DNA of 64,000 bases from Modestobacter versicolor (GTDB lineage: Bacteria > Actinomycetota > Actinomycetes > Mycobacteriales > Geodermatophilaceae): positions 1,054,001-1,118,000 of the forward strand of contig NZ_JACIBU010000001.1 in assembly GCF_014195485.1 (NCBI RefSeq), in the 5' to 3' direction. The notes beneath the pieces are model-generated. The model had not been told where the DNA came from, made no database searches, and was given only the letters and a program-made list of their open reading frames with translations. Below are positions 61,599 through 64,000 of this stretch, piece after piece. The position numbers were made by a program, and so were the translations under genes. Each line of letters opens with the position of its first letter. Position 1 is the first letter of the stretch.

Positions 61599-62637
61599 CG
61601 CCCACCTCCTCCGGGGTGCGGAGCGCACCGTCGCTGGTGTTGACGTCACCGGTGAGCACGTTCGTGCGGGTGATCGGCGCCTCGTGGCCCGGCCCGTGCG
61701 AGCGGGCGTCCCGGAAGCCGCGCACCGGGAGCCCGAACTTGGCCACCAGCCGATCGCCGAAGGACGTCGGGTTCACCCGGGCGATGCGGACCGGGCGGTC
61801 GGAGCGGCGGACCTCGACCCGGCCGCCGTCGGGGACCTCGACGATGCGCCGGCCGTCGGCGGAGATCCGGGCCCGGGTGCCGTCGGGCGGCACCGCGACG
61901 GTGAGCACCGAGGTCGGGGAGGTGACCAGCGGCCGCGCGAAGAGGGCGTGGGCGTTGGTCGGCACCAGCAGCAGCGCCTCGACGTCGGGCCAGACGACCG
62001 GCCCGCCGGCGGAGAACGCGTAGGCGGTGGACCCGGTGGGGGTGGCGCAGAGGATGCCGTCGCAGCCGAAGCTGGTCAGCGGGTGCCCGTCGACCTCGAG
62101 CACGACGTCGAGCACCCGGGAGCGCTCGACCTTCTCCACCGAGACCTCGTTGAGCGCCCAGGTGCCCTCGCCGGTGGGCCGGCCGTCGGCGTCGAGGACG
62201 GTGGCGTCCAGGGTCAGCCGCTCCTCGACCTCGTACTCGCACTTCTCCACCGCGGTGAGCATCTCCTCGACCGCCTCGGGCTCGGTCTCGGCGAGGAACC
62301 CGACCCGCCCGAGGTTCACCCCGGTGATCGCGGCGTCGGTGTTGCGGGCCAGCTCGGCGGCGCGCAGGAACGTGCCGTCGCCGCCGAAGACCAGGACGAT
62401 CTCCACCCCGTCGGCCGCGCCGGGCCCGAAGGCGCAGACCTCGGCGCCGGGGACGGCCATCGCCTCCGCCTCGTCCTCCAGCAGCCGGACGACGATCCCG
62501 GCGTCGGTGAGCCGGGCGGCGGCGGAGCGGGCGAGCTCGACGATGTCGGCCCGGCCGGTGTGCACCGCCAGCAGGACCCGGCGGGTCCGCTCCCCGGACT
62601 CGCAGGCAGCGGTGCCCTCGGTCGCACGGTCGCTCAC
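61573..62637 (-). CDS. nadK: NAD kinase
   Basis: Makes NADP from NAD. 354 residues; GTG 62635-62637 overlaps the tlyA stop as GTGA. Motifs: VLVFGGDGTFLRAAEL (GGDG), ITGVNLGRVGFLAE, ALNEVSVEK (NE), FGCDGILCATPTGSTAYAFSAGGPVV. The C-terminal ~50 residues (from RDARSHGPGHEAP) are an extra tail not part of the fold. Matches Rv1695. Confidence 0.96.
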   Translation of the reverse strand: MSDRATEGTAACESGERTRRVLLAVHTGRADIVELARSAAARLTDAGIVVRLLEDEAEAMAVPGAEVCAFGPGAADGVEIVLVFGGDGTFLRAAELARNTDAAITGVNLGRVGFLAETEPEAVEEMLTAVEKCEYEVEERLTLDATVLDADGRPTGEGTWALNEVSVEKVERSRVLDVVLEVDGHPLTSFGCDGILCATPTGSTAYAFSAGGPVVWPDVEALLLVPTNAHALFARPLVTSPTSVLTVAVPPDGTRARISADGRRIVEVPDGGRVEVRRSDRPVRIARVNPTSFGDRLVAKFGLPVRGFRDARSHGPGHEAPITRTNVLTGDVNTSDGALRTPEEVGGGHPHGTA

Positions 62638-63431
62638 TGTGGTCCTTCCTGAACTGCTCGGTCGATGGCGTCGCGGTCGGGTGGTGGTGCGTCCCGGCGC
62701 AACCAGAGGAAGAACTCCACGTTCCCGGCCGGGCCGGGCAGCGGGCTGGCCACCACACCGGCGGTGCCCCAGCCGAGGTCGGCGGCGGCCCGGGCGACGG
62801 TGGCCACGGCGTCGGCCCGGTGCGCCAGGTCGCGAACGACGCCACCGGTGCCCAGCCGCTCCCGGCCCACCTCGAACTGCGGTTTCACCATCGGCAGCAG
62901 GTCGGCGGCCGGGTCGGCGCACGCGGTGAGCGCGGGCAGCACCAGCCGCAGCGAGATGAAGGACAGGTCGGCGACGACCAGCTCGACCGGGCCGCCGATC
63001 GCGTCGGGGGTGAGCTCGCGGACGTTGGTGCGCTCGTGGACGACCACCCGGTCGTCGGTGCGCAGCGACCAGGCCAGCTCGCCGTAGCCGACGTCGACCG
63101 CCACGACCTCGCGGGCGCCGCGGCTGAGCAGCACCTCGGTGAACCCGCCGGTCGAGGCGCCGGCGTCCAGGGCCCGGCGGCCCTCGACGGCGACCGGGAA
63201 GGCCGCCAGGGCGCCGACCAGCTTGTGCGCGCCGCGGGACACCCAGCTGGGGGTGTCCGGGTCGGTGCGCACCACCACCGGGGCGCCGGCCTCCACGCCG
63301 GTGGCCGGCTTGGTGGCCGCCTGCCCGCCGATGGTGACCCGCCCCTCGGAGATCAGGCTGACGGCGTGCTCGCGGGAACGGGCGAGCCCGCGGCGCACGA
63401 GCTCGGCGTCGAGCCGGCTGCGTCGGACCAT
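62634..63431 (-). CDS. tlyA: TlyA family rRNA (cytidine-2'-O)-methyltransferase
   Basis: 265 residues, ATG 63429-63431 overlapping the upstream stop (TGATG). N-terminal S4 domain RSRLDAELVRRGLARSREHAVSLISEGRVTIGGQAA, then FtsJ-like methyltransferase: LDAGASTGGFTEVLL (SAM loop), AVDVGYGELAWSL, LVVADLSFISLRLVLP, LLPMVKPQFEVGRERLGTGGVV. Ends before nadK. Rv1694 equivalent; in mycobacteria TlyA sensitises ribosomes to capreomycin. Confidence 0.95.
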   Translation of the reverse strand: MVRRSRLDAELVRRGLARSREHAVSLISEGRVTIGGQAATKPATGVEAGAPVVVRTDPDTPSWVSRGAHKLVGALAAFPVAVEGRRALDAGASTGGFTEVLLSRGAREVVAVDVGYGELAWSLRTDDRVVVHERTNVRELTPDAIGGPVELVVADLSFISLRLVLPALTACADPAADLLPMVKPQFEVGRERLGTGGVVRDLAHRADAVATVARAAADLGWGTAGVVASPLPGPAGNVEFFLWLRRDAPPPDRDAIDRAVQEGPQ

Positions 63432-63700
63432 CAGAGCTGGTCGATGGTGGACAGTTCGCGCTGCAGCCGGTCGTGCTCGGCCTCGAACACCGCGACGTGC
63501 TCGGCCACCGGGCGGTCGGCGAGGTCGGCGAAGCGCGGGGCGGCACCCGGGGCAGCAGGGCTGGGTGCCGCGCCGGGGGCAGGGCTGGTGGCGGTGCCCG
63601 CGGCGGCGCCGGGCGGGCCGGGCCGGGCGCCGGCCGCCACCGGACCCGGGGCCGGCCGCGGAGGGCCGGGGACCGGTCGCGGCGCTGCTGGTTCGGTCAC
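63431..63700 (-). CDS. Small Pro/Ala-rich protein upstream of tlyA
   Basis: 89 residues from GTG 63698-63700, chosen for GGAGGAGG just upstream; an ATG at 63745 would add 15 residues. Low-complexity Pro/Ala/Gly stretch followed by a helical C-terminus (ADRPVAEHVAVFEAEHDRLQRELSTIDQL) that looks like a short coiled coil. Conserved context, unknown function; a small helical protein often lies here in actinobacteria. Confidence 0.6.
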   Translation of the reverse strand: MTEPAAPRPVPGPPRPAPGPVAAGARPGPPGAAAGTATSPAPGAAPSPAAPGAAPRFADLADRPVAEHVAVFEAEHDRLQRELSTIDQL

Positions 63701-63928
63701 GGTCTCCTCCTCCGTCCGGTCGGGCAGGTGCTGGTCGGCGTCCATCTCGCAGGTTACCGGCCGGCACCGACCGGCGAGGGCGTGCAGCGGGAGCCGGTGG
63801 ACGGAGCCGGCTGCACCCCCACCTCGGCCGGGGCGGCGGTGCGGCGGCTCCCGGTGCGCCGGTAGCCTCCCGCTGCGGACCGCCCGGCCGGGACGAGCCC
63901 GGTCCCTGGCTGATGGAGGCACCCGCAC

Positions 63929-64000
63929 GTGGCGACGCTGGAAGAGTGCATGACCGCCCTGGACGGCTTCGTGGGCAAGCTGGCCGCCGCGGACGCCGCC
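63929..64000 (+). CDS. Start of a probable SCP2-like sterol carrier protein (3' truncated by window edge)
   Basis: Only 24 codons are present (VATLEECMTALDGFVGKLAAADAA), starting at GTG 63929-63931 with GGAGG nine bases upstream. The wording MATxEEC..AL..L..KLA resembles the beginning of small SCP2 sterol-carrier-like proteins commonly next to tlyA in actinobacteria. Too short to be sure. Confidence 0.45.
   Translation, partial: MATLEECMTALDGFVGKLAAADAA

Overview
The window is a very GC-rich chromosomal segment from an actinobacterium. Gene order, many 4-base start/stop overlaps (GTGA/ATGA) and a MSMEG/Rv-like core gene set place it in the Actinomycetota; the flavour (several GTG starts, a mycothiol-transferase-like DinB protein, a 13E12-type HNH gene, the paired DUF881/Sbp genes) suggests Geodermatophilaceae or a close relative. 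The family assignment is inference; no rRNA is present.

Layout. (1) 1-1180: the 3' end of a serine hydrolase-like gene and a His/Asp-rich lipoprotein. (2) 1231-10723, minus strand: gcvP, a ResR/McdR-type MerR regulator, a DUF151 nuclease, a second MerR, a GarA/OdhI-type FHA protein, gcvH, DUF881-Sbp-DUF881 and a PgsA-like phosphatidyltransferase. This is the same order as M. tuberculosis Rv1822-Rv1832 and links glycine cleavage, control of 2-oxoglutarate flux and membrane/division functions. (3) 10834-14959: a secreted lytic transglycosylase, a TANGO2/NRDE protein, a broken SpoIIE-type phosphatase remnant, an amidase and tRNA-Pro(GGG). (4) 15037-17452: der, cmk and an AroH chorismate mutase. 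(5) 17549-30586: a xylose/xylo-oligosaccharide utilisation island (mutarotase, ABC ATPase, xylB, xylA, ROK regulator, two permeases, binding protein, LacI regulator, GH3 glycosidase), inserted between cmk and rluB, which are adjacent in mycobacteria. (6) 30659-38590: DUF664 protein, rluB, an SOS-controlled HNH gene, scpB, scpA, a ribbon-helix-helix-like protein, parA, an arginase-fold protein and xerD. (7) 38587-46776: ald, a DHFR-like/AraC pair, a membrane protein, a GlcG/HbpS protein, a PASTA Ser/Thr kinase, a NUDIX hydrolase and pyrG. (8) 46751-54945: an operon of an alkaline-phosphatase-like membrane protein, GT4 glycosyltransferase, MurJ-like flippase, MraY/WecA-like protein, mctB and steA. 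(9) 55109-58475 and 58565-59758: TetR, acyl desaturase, its ferredoxin reductase and a PucR regulator. (10) 59763-64000: recN, nadK, tlyA, a small protein and the start of a probable SCP2-like gene.

The right half (der back to tlyA) follows mycobacterial Rv1694-Rv1713 in order, with accessory insertions: the xylose island, the HNH gene, the envelope glycan cassette, and the desaturase block. The strongest candidates for something not well described are the glycan-assembly cassette between mctB and pyrG, the zinc-ribbon GarA variant, the RHH-like protein between parA and scpA, and a dispersed terminator-like repeat present in three copies. No CRISPR array, prophage, transposase or rRNA was seen.
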